In this document: in pieces, positions 1-5,349 of the stretch
Position numbering within the stretch: position 1 is the first letter of the stretch
How the letters are laid out: each line of letters opens with the position of its first letter
Assembly: GCA_030917625.1 (NCBI GenBank)
Contig: JAUPUJ010000025.1
Location: 1 to 8,512, forward strand
DNA: 8,512 nt
Origin: Patescibacteria group bacterium
GTDB lineage: Bacteria; Patescibacteriota; Minisyncoccia; Phycocordibacterales; XYD1-FULL-46-19
Reading direction: 5' to 3'
Made by a program: the position numbers and the translations under genes
The notes under the pieces: model-generated
The model's input: the letters and a program-made list of their open reading frames with translations, nothing else
Told to the model about the DNA's origin: nothing
The model's database searches: none

Positions 1-685
1 TTTGAAACAGGGTTCCGGTTCCAGTGACAGTACAATCAGCAATCACAAACGCGGTACCAGCTGCATAAGCGCTCGAAGCACCTAAAATGTTCATCGTAGC
101 AGTCGTAGCAAAAGATATAATTGGATACCAGCAATTTATTTGAGCAACATTGGTACTACCGAAACCAATCATTTTACCAACGTAAGTTGCGAGAAAACCC
201 GTGGCTGAGTGAGTTACGAGTCCAGCGATTGTGACCGTTACCGTTCCAGTTGCGTAGACTGAAACAGGGGCAGCGACAGCGACGGTGCCGGTCGTGTGTT
301 GATAGCGGAGGGCTCGGAAACCACGGGCGACGTTGGTGGCAGTAGGGGTTGTCATAGTGATGAACCCTTTCCAATTATACGTCGCGAGTGATTTATTGTA
401 TTCGTAGAGGAAGATACGCTTAGCTGCGGTCACGCTATTTTCTATTAAGAAAACCCAGTCAATAGTCGAGCTGTAGGTCATGGCATGGGGATACATCATG
501 GCAACGCCAGTTGATTCTTCCAGTGGCCTAGCTACTGTTACTGGTAATGGTCCCACAAAATTGTCCTCCGGGTTGGGCCCACTTTTCTGAATCATCAAAG
601 TCCCCAAATTAGTTTTGGTGGAATCGTAAGAAGCGATGGGGGTGGTGTCTCCGTTAAAAATGTGTTCGACAGCGCGTATAGCCAT
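1..685 (-). CDS. Phage-structural-like beta-rich protein, partial (C-terminus beyond left edge)
   Basis: An open frame starts with ATG at 685 and has no stop before the left edge, giving 228 visible codons beginning MAIRAVEHIFNGDTTP. The N-terminal part (about residues 1-90) has no signal peptide or membrane segment. From about residue 90 the protein is rich in Thr, Val, Ala and Gly with alternating hydrophobic residues, as in beta-sandwich domains. The strings VGKMIGFGST and CTVTGTGTLF resemble, from memory, repeated domains of phage tail and virion proteins; the second may open another copy cut by the edge. It follows the Tat-signal gene by 14 bp on the same strand, so the two are probably co-transcribed. 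GC is high: hand counts give about 60% in 241-360, against under 30% in some stretches of ftsI and lysS. There is no clear Shine-Dalgarno. The reading frame is certain; the phage-like assignment is inference, and a host surface protein with the same fold is possible. Confidence 0.7.
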   Translation of the reverse strand, partial: MAIRAVEHIFNGDTTPIASYDSTKTNLGTLMIQKSGPNPEDNFVGPLPVTVARPLEESTGVAMMYPHAMTYSSTIDWVFLIENSVTAAKRIFLYEYNKSLATYNWKGFITMTTPTATNVARGFRALRYQHTTGTVAVAAPVSVYATGTVTVTIAGLVTHSATGFLATYVGKMIGFGSTNVAQINCWYPIISFATTATMNILGASSAYAAGTAFVIADCTVTGTGTLFQ

Positions 686-699
686 AGTAATTTACAAAA

Positions 700-1263
700 C
701 TAAACTTCTAAATAATCGATATTAATCTGCACTGTTGTTGTCCCTTCGATATTGCAGTATAACACCTCATCAACACCACCCTCCACATAATTGGGGTGAT
801 TATTTGATCCGTACAGTCCACCGGTTTTTGGGGCCAGATATTTTTCATAATCTGTACCACCAGACGTGAAGCGAAATGACACCGAGGTAGCGTCGGCAGT
901 CAGTGAAAAACGTGATGCGTATACACGAATCTTTTTACCCGATGCTGGAGTGCGGACGGTGCCAGAAGACGCGAGACTAGTGGTCAATTTGGTAACACCT
1001 TGCCCAGTGATCAGTGACGACAATGTCTCTTCTGTTGCTGGGTTTATTCTAATATTAGCGTCATTTTTAACACCGACAACAGAATTTGTTGGTGTCCCGC
1101 CCAAAACCAAAGCTTCCGCTTTTCTAGGAAAGAAAGTGGTAGCAAAAAAAGCAAAGCCAGTACCAGCTAAAACTTTAATAAACAACCTTCGGCGTTCATC
1201 ATTTACTTGGATATAGTTAGTGCTGTCCTTAGTTGTGTCTAATACTTGATCTTTATCGGGCAT
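700..1263 (-). CDS. Tat-signal exported protein with a phage-tail-like beta domain
   Basis: A 187-residue protein with ATG at 1263. Seen directly: a polar n-region of 23 residues, then R25-R26-L27-F28-I29-K30, which fits the twin-arginine motif RRxF(L/I)K, a hydrophobic stretch (about 31-45) and A49-E50-A51, a good AxA signal peptidase site. After a linker, residues about 90-187 are rich in beta-prone Thr/Ser/Val and contain ASGKKIRVYASRFSL, a Gly/Asn-rich turn segment and a terminal YLEV. This layout resembles a small beta-sandwich domain I associate with phage structural proteins. Prediction: exported already folded by the Tat pathway to the outer face of the membrane. No tat genes are visible here. 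It lies 3' of ftsI with its own likely promoter and precedes the other tail-like gene. No Shine-Dalgarno is seen. Frame and signal are well supported; the function is unknown. Confidence 0.8.
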   Translation of the reverse strand: MPDKDQVLDTTKDSTNYIQVNDERRRLFIKVLAGTGFAFFATTFFPRKAEALVLGGTPTNSVVGVKNDANIRINPATEETLSSLITGQGVTKLTTSLASSGTVRTPASGKKIRVYASRFSLTADATSVSFRFTSGGTDYEKYLAPKTGGLYGSNNHPNYVEGGVDEVLYCNIEGTTTVQINIDYLEV

Positions 1264-1314
1264 CTAAATATTTAGCTAATAATCTTACCTATTCAAAATG
1301 AATAATATGGTGCT

Positions 1315-1345
1315 ATTATATCACTTGCTAAAAAATTAAGTTCAA
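1315..1345 (-). promoter_or_regulatory. Promoter for the Tat-signal / tail-like gene pair
   Basis: On the minus strand TTGAAC (1340-1345) precedes TATAAT (1315-1320). The -10 is extended: TGA lies directly upstream, giving TGnTATAAT. The 19-bp spacer is longer than ideal, but an extended -10 can compensate. Transcription would begin near 1308, about 45 nt before the ATG at 1263. This suggests the pair can be expressed independently of ftsI. Confidence 0.6.
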
Positions 1346-1395
1346 TAAAGATGTGGACAGGTGGTCTCTAATTAGAAAATTAGAAAAATATTTTT

Positions 1396-3117
1396 TTATT
1401 TATCCGGCGTTCGATCTGGAGATACCTCGTAATAGTTGAGTAAAAACTCCGCAGTTTCCATAAAAGACTTAGACAGCGTATCGGAAGAATATTGGACACC
1501 TTTAGGATTAATTAGATACATAAAAGTCACAAAGCGAGGATTATAAGCTGGATAGTACCCAGCAAAAGAGTGCAGATATTTATTTTCATCATAACCACTA
1601 CGCCCGGTTGAAATTTGGGCCGTGCCAGTTTTCGCAGCCACACTATAATAAGGTAAACTCACAGTGCCACCAAGTAGTGATTCATCAACCGCTTTCACCA
1701 TCACCGCTGTCGTCTCTTCGATTGCTTTTTTACTCAAAACGCCTTGTTTAATAATTTTTGGTTCTACTTTTTTCTCAACTCCAATATTGTAATCAATAGA
1801 CGAAACAATATGAGGCTCGATTAAATTACCACCACTGGCGAGCACAGCAAATGCTCTCGTTATAGAAATTGGCGACAGGGCAATACCTTGACCAAAAGAG
1901 GCAGTGGCAAATTCCACCTCCCGATTACTACTTAAATTTTTAACTAAATTTGGCACTTCACTTGGTAGATCAATATTAGTTTTTTCACCCAAACCATAAC
2001 GATTTAAAAAGTAATCACGAAACCGAGCTTGGCCTAATTTTTGCATCATAAAAACCGCGCCGGTATTTAAAGATTGATTGATGACTTCTTGCATTGTCAC
2101 TAAACCATGAGACTTTTTATCATGATTCATTATTTTCCGTCCATTTAATTCAATAAAACCAGGATCAAAAAAAGTTGTATTACTATTAACGAGTCCCGCA
2201 TCAATAGCGGCCGCGAGCGTCAGCGGTTTAACAATTGAACCCATTTCAAAAACATTTTCTACTAGAGGATTAGGTAAAGCCGTAATATCACTCTGGCGTT
2301 CTCCGGGATGAAAATTAGGCAAAGCGGCCATCGATATAATTTGCCCAGTATGTGGGTCCATTACAATCACCCCACCAGCATCAGCCCCCCATTTATCGAC
2401 AGCTTCTTTTAAAATAGTTTCGACGGTGTGCTGAACGACTGGCTCTAAAGATAATATAACATCACCCTCGCCCACTATACCGCCCGTAATCCCACTCCCC
2501 AGACCCAAAAAAACCTCCGCAAAAAAACTAGCAAATGATCCTTGTTCTTTATGGGCTAAAACCTTATTAAATTCTCTTTCCAAGCCATAAATACCAGTAT
2601 AGTCATCCCCCCGAAAAGCCATAAAACCTAAAACATGAGACGCTAGATGCTCAGCCGGATAAAAACGTTTCTTTTCTTTAACTATATAAACCCCCTTCAG
2701 ATCAAGAGCTTTTATAGCGTCAGCCGCTGTTTTACCTACCTCCGTCGCAATTTCGGCATAGGCTCGTTCTTTATCATCGGCCAAATCTAAAAATTTAGGT
2801 TCTGATAATTCCGGTAAATATTTGGTAATTAAATTAAAAGTATCAGATGGGTTTTTAATCAACTGAGGATTCATGGTGATTAAAAATTCCTGCTTTAAAG
2901 TCGCCGCCGGCACTTTATTACCAGCTTTATTAGTAAAATAAATAGACCCCCGATCAAAAAAAGTATGAGCCGATTTTAAATATTGACGATCAGCTTGAGC
3001 CGCATAAAATTCATTAGACCAAATTTGTAAGAAAAAAAGCTTGGCGCCTAAAATAAGAGTCACCAAAATAACCACAATACCGATCAGTCTAATTCTAACT
3101 ACTTGACTGTGGTTCAT
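1396..3117 (-). CDS. ftsI: FtsI/PBP3-type peptidoglycan transpeptidase for division
   Basis: A class B penicillin-binding protein that cross-links septal peptidoglycan outside the membrane. Numbering here is from the upstream TTG at 3123; subtract two for the chosen ATG at 3117. Visible: one N-terminal membrane segment (about 13-34), the R58-G59 start of the dimerisation/pedestal domain, then the transpeptidase domain with all three catalytic motifs: S296-x-x-K299 (SIVK), S351-L-N353 and K498-T-G500 (KTGTAQ). There is no PASTA tail and the protein ends soon after the catalytic domain, so about 573 residues is a normal length. I prefer ATG 3117 to TTG 3123, which directly follows the ftsL stop; neither has a Shine-Dalgarno, so coupled translation with ftsL is likely. 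The position behind mraZ, rsmH and an FtsL-like gene, as in dcw clusters, supports FtsI rather than PBP2. Confidence 0.93.
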   Translation of the reverse strand: MNHSQVVRIRLIGIVVILVTLILGAKLFFLQIWSNEFYAAQADRQYLKSAHTFFDRGSIYFTNKAGNKVPAATLKQEFLITMNPQLIKNPSDTFNLITKYLPELSEPKFLDLADDKERAYAEIATEVGKTAADAIKALDLKGVYIVKEKKRFYPAEHLASHVLGFMAFRGDDYTGIYGLEREFNKVLAHKEQGSFASFFAEVFLGLGSGITGGIVGEGDVILSLEPVVQHTVETILKEAVDKWGADAGGVIVMDPHTGQIISMAALPNFHPGERQSDITALPNPLVENVFEMGSIVKPLTLAAAIDAGLVNSNTTFFDPGFIELNGRKIMNHDKKSHGLVTMQEVINQSLNTGAVFMMQKLGQARFRDYFLNRYGLGEKTNIDLPSEVPNLVKNLSSNREVEFATASFGQGIALSPISITRAFAVLASGGNLIEPHIVSSIDYNIGVEKKVEPKIIKQGVLSKKAIEETTAVMVKAVDESLLGGTVSLPYYSVAAKTGTAQISTGRSGYDENKYLHSFAGYYPAYNPRFVTFMYLINPKGVQYSSDTLSKSFMETAEFLLNYYEVSPDRTPDK

Positions 3118-3123
3118 AGTCAA

Positions 3124-3447
3124 TTAACGCCGAATAGAAACAGCCGTATCTACATTATTCATTTCTACCGCTACTATGGCTCCTTCAGGAATTTCTATAA
3201 AAGACATGTCATAAGCCATATCAATATTGATTGCTTGAGATAGACGCATATATTCAGACACCAAACCAGAGATCTCGGTTTCAGTCACAGTGATCATTTC
3301 TTCAGCCTCTTTACGAGCAATAACATTAAAAATAGAACTATTAACCATGTAAACGTAAAATATAGACAATACGACTGACAAAGCAATTAAACCGGCGATA
3401 ATTATTTTCTCTGATCCAACAATGGAAAATTTTTGAGATCTCATCAT
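3124..3447 (-). CDS. ftsL: FtsL-like septal membrane protein
   Basis: A 107-residue bitopic protein: a short basic N-terminus, one membrane segment (about 14-36), then a polar stretch (about 43-75) that looks able to form a coiled coil, followed by a short hydrophobic segment (SFIEIPEGAIVAVEM). This is the usual plan of FtsL/DivIC proteins, which bridge the divisome and activate the septal synthase FtsW-FtsI. Sequence similarity in this family is weak, so the name rests mainly on topology, size and position between rsmH and ftsI, where ftsL normally lies. Two ATGs stand in tandem at 3447 and 3444, either of which could start the protein. The rsmH stop is only 6 bp upstream and the ftsI start lies within 9 bp downstream, so the three genes are almost certainly one transcript. 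Confidence 0.75.
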   Translation of the reverse strand: MMRSQKFSIVGSEKIIIAGLIALSVVLSIFYVYMVNSSIFNVIARKEAEEMITVTETEISGLVSEYMRLSQAINIDMAYDMSFIEIPEGAIVAVEMNNVDTAVSIRR

Positions 3448-3453
3448 TTTTTT

Positions 3454-4362
3454 CTATCTATCACTTAATTTTTTAATAATACGGAGACTAGCACTGCGAC
3501 TTCTTTTGTTTTCAACAATTTCAGTTCGACTTGGTCTAATGACTTTTTTAGAAATAATTTCACCAAGTCCAGACGTTTTTTTATCTTTATAAAAATTTTT
3601 AACAATTTTAGCTTCGAGACTATGAAAGGAGATAACCGCCAGACGCCCACCTGTTTTTAGCATGCGCCAAGCACTCTCTAGACCTTCCGTAAGGGCCCCG
3701 AGTTCATCGTTGGTGGCTATCCGGAGAGCTTGAAAGGTTTTAGTGGCTGGATGCAAGCGACGCTTTTTATACCAATTTGGAACCGCGCTTTCGATAACTT
3801 CTATTAACCGAAAAGTGGTATCAATAGGAGCGACCCGCCGAGCTTCCACAATTGCACTTGAGATTTTGTCAGCAAATTGTTCTTCGCCATAATTTTTTAA
3901 GATTATAGCCAAATCTTTCGCTTCTAAAGTGGCCACCAGATCAAGAGCAGTGAGATCATCTGCAGTAGGTGTTGTTTTTAAGGTCATGAGGAGTGGCTCA
4001 TTGAAACGGAAAGAAAAACCTCGTTTACCACTATCTAATTGCATCGAACTGACCCCTAGATCAAACAAAACAGCATCAACTGACCCAATACCTATTTCTT
4101 CTAATTTAGTCGCTAGATGACGAAAATTAGACTCAATTGGTATAAATTTAGCCGGGCCAGTCGCTAGTTTTTCACTAGCTAGTTGTAGCGCATTTTTATC
4201 AGCATCAAAACCAATCACGAGCCCAGTAGGCCCAATTTGTTCTGACATCAATAATGAATGACCACCAGCGCCCACTGTCGCATCCACCACCACAAAACCT
4301 GGTTGTAAATCCAATCCTTCTATAGTCTCTTGTAAAAGAACAGAGGTATGAGGTGTGTTCAT
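3454..4362 (-). CDS. rsmH: 16S rRNA (cytosine-1402-N4)-methyltransferase RsmH (MraW)
   Basis: A SAM-dependent enzyme that methylates N4 of C1402 in the ribosomal P site, here 302 residues, close to the family norm. Seen: VVDATVGAGGHS (25-36, SAM-binding motif I), GFDAD (51-55), the family signature DLGVSSMQLD (101-110), YGEEQFADKI (158-167), LHPATKTFQALRIATNDE (203-220), VISFHSLE (243-250) and a C-terminal KRSRSASLR (286-294). The segment after RGFSF reads NEPLLMTLK (121-129) where textbook members read close to DGPLDMRMD, a noticeable departure in an otherwise conserved strip. ATG 4362 lies 3 bp after the mraZ stop, and the TAG stop is 6 bp before the ftsL-like gene. Part of the mraZ-rsmH-ftsL-ftsI operon. 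Confidence 0.96.
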   Translation of the reverse strand: MNTPHTSVLLQETIEGLDLQPGFVVVDATVGAGGHSLLMSEQIGPTGLVIGFDADKNALQLASEKLATGPAKFIPIESNFRHLATKLEEIGIGSVDAVLFDLGVSSMQLDSGKRGFSFRFNEPLLMTLKTTPTADDLTALDLVATLEAKDLAIILKNYGEEQFADKISSAIVEARRVAPIDTTFRLIEVIESAVPNWYKKRRLHPATKTFQALRIATNDELGALTEGLESAWRMLKTGGRLAVISFHSLEAKIVKNFYKDKKTSGLGEIISKKVIRPSRTEIVENKRSRSASLRIIKKLSDR

Positions 4363-4365
4363 AAA

Positions 4366-4800
4366 TTAAATCATTCCAATTTCACTCAGTTTTTCGGCCA
4401 AATTTTCCGCTTCTTTTTCGATCTTTGAAGTCACCTCTTTCCATTTATTTTCATCCCAAATTTCTACTCGGGAATGAAGACCGGCAATTACCACTTTAGT
4501 CTTCAACCCAGCATAATCTCGAAGAAATTCTGGCAATAGTATTCTGCCGATTGAGTCGACATCTGTTTCAACGGCTCCTCCTAAGAGATAGCGGTTAAAA
4601 TTTCTAACATCGGCTCCACCAACAGTCGGTGCTGACAAGTCTTCAGCTACCTGTTGCCACTTATTTAATGTATAGATCAAAAGACAATTATCGATTCCTC
4701 TAGTAATAACTATCTTTTTCCCAATCTCTTTTCTAAATTTAGCAGGTAAAGCTACTCTATTTTTATTATCTATGGTGTGTCTGTATTCTCCGATCAGCAT
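4366..4800 (-). CDS. mraZ: MraZ, transcriptional regulator of the division cluster
   Basis: A 144-residue DNA-binding protein of the MraZ family, with two tandem SpoVT/AbrB-like domains that assemble into rings and bind TGGG repeats in front of their own operon. Seen: MLIGEYRHTIDNKNRVALP with the first D-x-K-x-R turn at 11-15, and the second half VDSIGRILLP (81-90), the conserved DxxGR motif. The first motif reads DNKNR rather than the more common DxKGR. The length is typical. In E. coli MraZ represses the dcw operon; here two correctly spaced TGGG boxes lie just downstream of the predicted -10, which fits autorepression. ATG 4800 is the first possible start: an in-frame stop lies about 20 bp upstream. 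No Shine-Dalgarno sits at the normal distance, although AAGGTGA occurs about 30 nt upstream. Confidence 0.95.
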   Translation of the reverse strand: MLIGEYRHTIDNKNRVALPAKFRKEIGKKIVITRGIDNCLLIYTLNKWQQVAEDLSAPTVGGADVRNFNRYLLGGAVETDVDSIGRILLPEFLRDYAGLKTKVVIAGLHSRVEIWDENKWKEVTSKIEKEAENLAEKLSEIGMI

Positions 4801-4841
4801 GGAATAGAGTTTTAAATTTTAGCTAATAGCTTCACCTTAGG

Positions 4842-4859
4842 ACTCGCTTCCCGGCGAGT
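4842..4859 (-). promoter_or_regulatory. GC-rich hairpin in the mraZ leader
   Basis: Inverted repeat with arms ACTCGC (4842-4847) and GCGAGT (4854-4859) and a 6-nt loop. It would form in the mraZ leader RNA, followed by CCTAAGGTGAAG rather than a U-tract, so it is not a classic terminator. It shares two bases with the larger inverted repeat next to it, so the two stems compete slightly. Confidence 0.5.
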
Positions 4860-4893
4860 GGGGCCAATATTTATGAAAAAATATTCAGCCCAC
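4858..4893 (-). promoter_or_regulatory. Large imperfect inverted repeat in the mraZ leader, containing a TGGG box
   Basis: Outer arms GTGGG (4858-4862) and CCCAC (4889-4893) and inner arms AATATTT (4866-4872) and AAATATT (4879-4885) enclose a 6-nt loop, with a 3x3 mismatch between them, so 12 of 15 arm positions pair. It lies within the predicted mraZ transcript. The right outer arm is also the downstream TGGG box on the minus strand. It could act as an RNA stem, as a DNA operator, or both. Confidence 0.5.
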
Positions 4894-4902
4894 TTCTTCC
4901 CA
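4889..4902 (-). promoter_or_regulatory. mraZ: MraZ-box pair (TGGG direct repeats)
   Basis: Two minus-strand TGGG units, at 4899-4902 and 4889-4892, spaced exactly 10 bp (TGGGN-N5-TGGGN), which is the arrangement MraZ recognises in bacteria where it has been studied. They lie just downstream of the predicted -10. A third TGGG at 4930-4933, inside the promoter spacer, is out of this register. E. coli has three in-register repeats; only two are seen here. Confidence 0.65.
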
Positions 4903-4912
4903 CTACTCATAC

Positions 4913-4941
4913 ATTATATACCACCAAAACCCACATGACTA
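4913..4941 (-). promoter_or_regulatory. Promoter of the mraZ-rsmH-ftsL-ftsI operon
   Basis: Minus-strand TATAAT (4913-4918) with a 17-bp spacer to TAGTCA (4936-4941), which matches TTGACA at four of six positions. The predicted start near 4906 gives a leader of about 105 nt containing both TGGG boxes and two inverted repeats. A MraZ ring bound at the boxes would cover the start site. Confidence 0.65.
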
Positions 4942-4947
4942 ATATTC

Positions 4948-4956
4948 TTATCCACA
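4948..4956 (+). promoter_or_regulatory. Consensus DnaA box
   Basis: TTATCCACA, an exact match to the E. coli DnaA-box consensus. It lies between the -35 elements of the two divergent promoters (4941 and 4989). Only one exact copy occurs in the window, so this is more likely a regulatory or titration site than an origin. Confidence 0.5.
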
Positions 4957-4988
4957 TAAAATCACTCTTTGGGAGTAAAAAATGTTAT

Positions 4989-5017
4989 TTGACAAAAACT
5001 ATATAATAGTATATAAT
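4989..5017 (+). promoter_or_regulatory. Exact-consensus sigma70-type promoter of the small gene
   Basis: TTGACA (4989-4994), a 17-bp spacer and TATAAT (5012-5017): both hexamers and the spacing are ideal. Transcription would start near 5024, about 42 nt before the ATG. A second TATAAT at 5002-5007 is too close to the -35 to be used with it. A small inverted repeat, ACTC/GAGT (4964-4967 and 4973-4976), lies just upstream. Confidence 0.8.
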
Positions 5018-5048
5018 TAAAGAAGATTAATTAGCCCCAACCCCCTAG

Positions 5049-5055
5049 AAAGGAG
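5049..5055 (+). promoter_or_regulatory. Strong Shine-Dalgarno of the small gene
   Basis: AAAGGAG ends 10 nt before the ATG at 5066 and fixes that start. None of the other gene starts in the window has a comparable site at a usable distance. Confidence 0.8.
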
Positions 5056-5065
5056 CCAGAAGATC

Positions 5066-5278
5066 ATGTTTAGGAAAATAGTAAAGGGAATCGTGTACAT
5101 TATCATGTATCGCCTAAGTTTTGAGTTTCGTAAAACAGAGGACGATCTAGAAGTATACGAATTACATAACCTCATACAGTCAACGCCAAATGGTAGAGAG
5201 AAAGAAAAATACCAACGGCGGCTGCAGCAACTCGAGGACAAGTCGCCTTTCGCGACTTTCAGCAAAAGAAAGATCTAG
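5066..5278 (+). CDS. Small basic protein of unknown function, stand-alone gene
   Basis: A 70-residue protein that I do not recognise. It opens with a short basic and hydrophobic segment (MFRKIVKGIVYIIMYRLSF), probably an amphipathic or membrane-touching helix, followed by a highly charged middle (about 20-60, many Glu, Lys, Arg, Gln) likely to be helical, and a basic Ser/Phe-containing tail. There is no Cys or metal-binding pattern. The start is secure because of the Shine-Dalgarno 10 nt upstream. It is the only plus-strand gene and forms its own unit: ideal promoter, about 300-nt transcript, strong terminator. Codons are richer in G/C-ending forms (CAG, CTG, CTC, GAG, AAG) than in neighbouring core genes. 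A 7-bp perfect hairpin lies within the last codons. A dual-function RNA is possible, but the ribosome-binding site argues for translation. Confidence 0.75.
   Translation: MFRKIVKGIVYIIMYRLSFEFRKTEDDLEVYELHNLIQSTPNGREKEKYQRRLQQLEDKSPFATFSKRKI
5240..5258 (+). other. Perfect 7-bp hairpin near the 3' end of the small gene
   Basis: Arms AAGTCGC (5240-5246) and GCGACTT (5252-5258) with a 5-nt loop CTTTC. It is inside the coding region, about 40 nt before the terminator, and is not followed by a U-tract. It could stabilise the 3' end of the transcript or be a chance result of the codons used. Confidence 0.45.
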
Positions 5279-5295
5279 GATTGGATACTGAACAC

Positions 5296-5327
5296 AAAAG
5301 CCCCGCTGCGGACGGGGTTTTTCTTTT
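5296..5327. terminator. Strong intrinsic terminator, usable in both directions
   Basis: The core stem is CCCCG (5301-5305) with CGGGG (5313-5317) and a 7-nt loop. It is extended by a G-T pair and by AAAA (5296-5299) facing TTTT. On the plus strand it is followed by TTTTTCTTTT, ideal for ending the small gene. On the minus strand the shorter CTTTT run could end the greA-lysS transcript arriving from the other side. It sits between the two convergent stops (5278 and 5350). Confidence 0.9.
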
Positions 5328-5349
5328 GCTATATTTTTATATTTAAAAC

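Noticed and set aside
174..374. Minus-strand open frame of 66 codons
   Set aside because: Inside the larger tail-like gene in another frame, with a low-complexity Arg/His/Pro product.
866..1216. Plus-strand open frame of 116 codons
   Set aside because: Lies wholly antisense to the Tat-signal gene; no promoter or ribosome site, and the protein looks like a mirror of the real gene.
1351..1359. Second DnaA-box-like sequence, TGTGGACAG
   Set aside because: Matches the consensus at only seven of nine positions and stands alone.
1371..1395. AT palindrome AAAAATATTTTT (1384-1395) and a tandem ATTAGAAA repeat after ftsI, as a terminator
   Set aside because: There is no GC stem, so an intrinsic terminator is not supported; probably AT-rich spacer.
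3465..3650. Minus-strand frame of 61 codons
   Set aside because: Overlaps the end of rsmH in another frame; rsmH signatures run through it intact.
3929..4120. Plus-strand frame of 63 codons
   Set aside because: Antisense to conserved parts of rsmH, with no expression signals.
4842..4893. Leader stems of mraZ as an intrinsic terminator
   Set aside because: No U-tract follows on the minus strand, and on the plus strand no gene lies upstream to terminate.
5017..5265. Minus-strand frame of 82 codons opposite the small gene
   Set aside because: No ribosome site or promoter on that strand, while the plus-strand gene has both plus a terminator.
5024..5325. Possible structural RNA (RNase P, 6S, tmRNA, SRP) in the short transcription unit
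   Set aside because: I saw none of the conserved sequence of those RNAs, and a Shine-Dalgarno plus an intact frame fits a small protein better.
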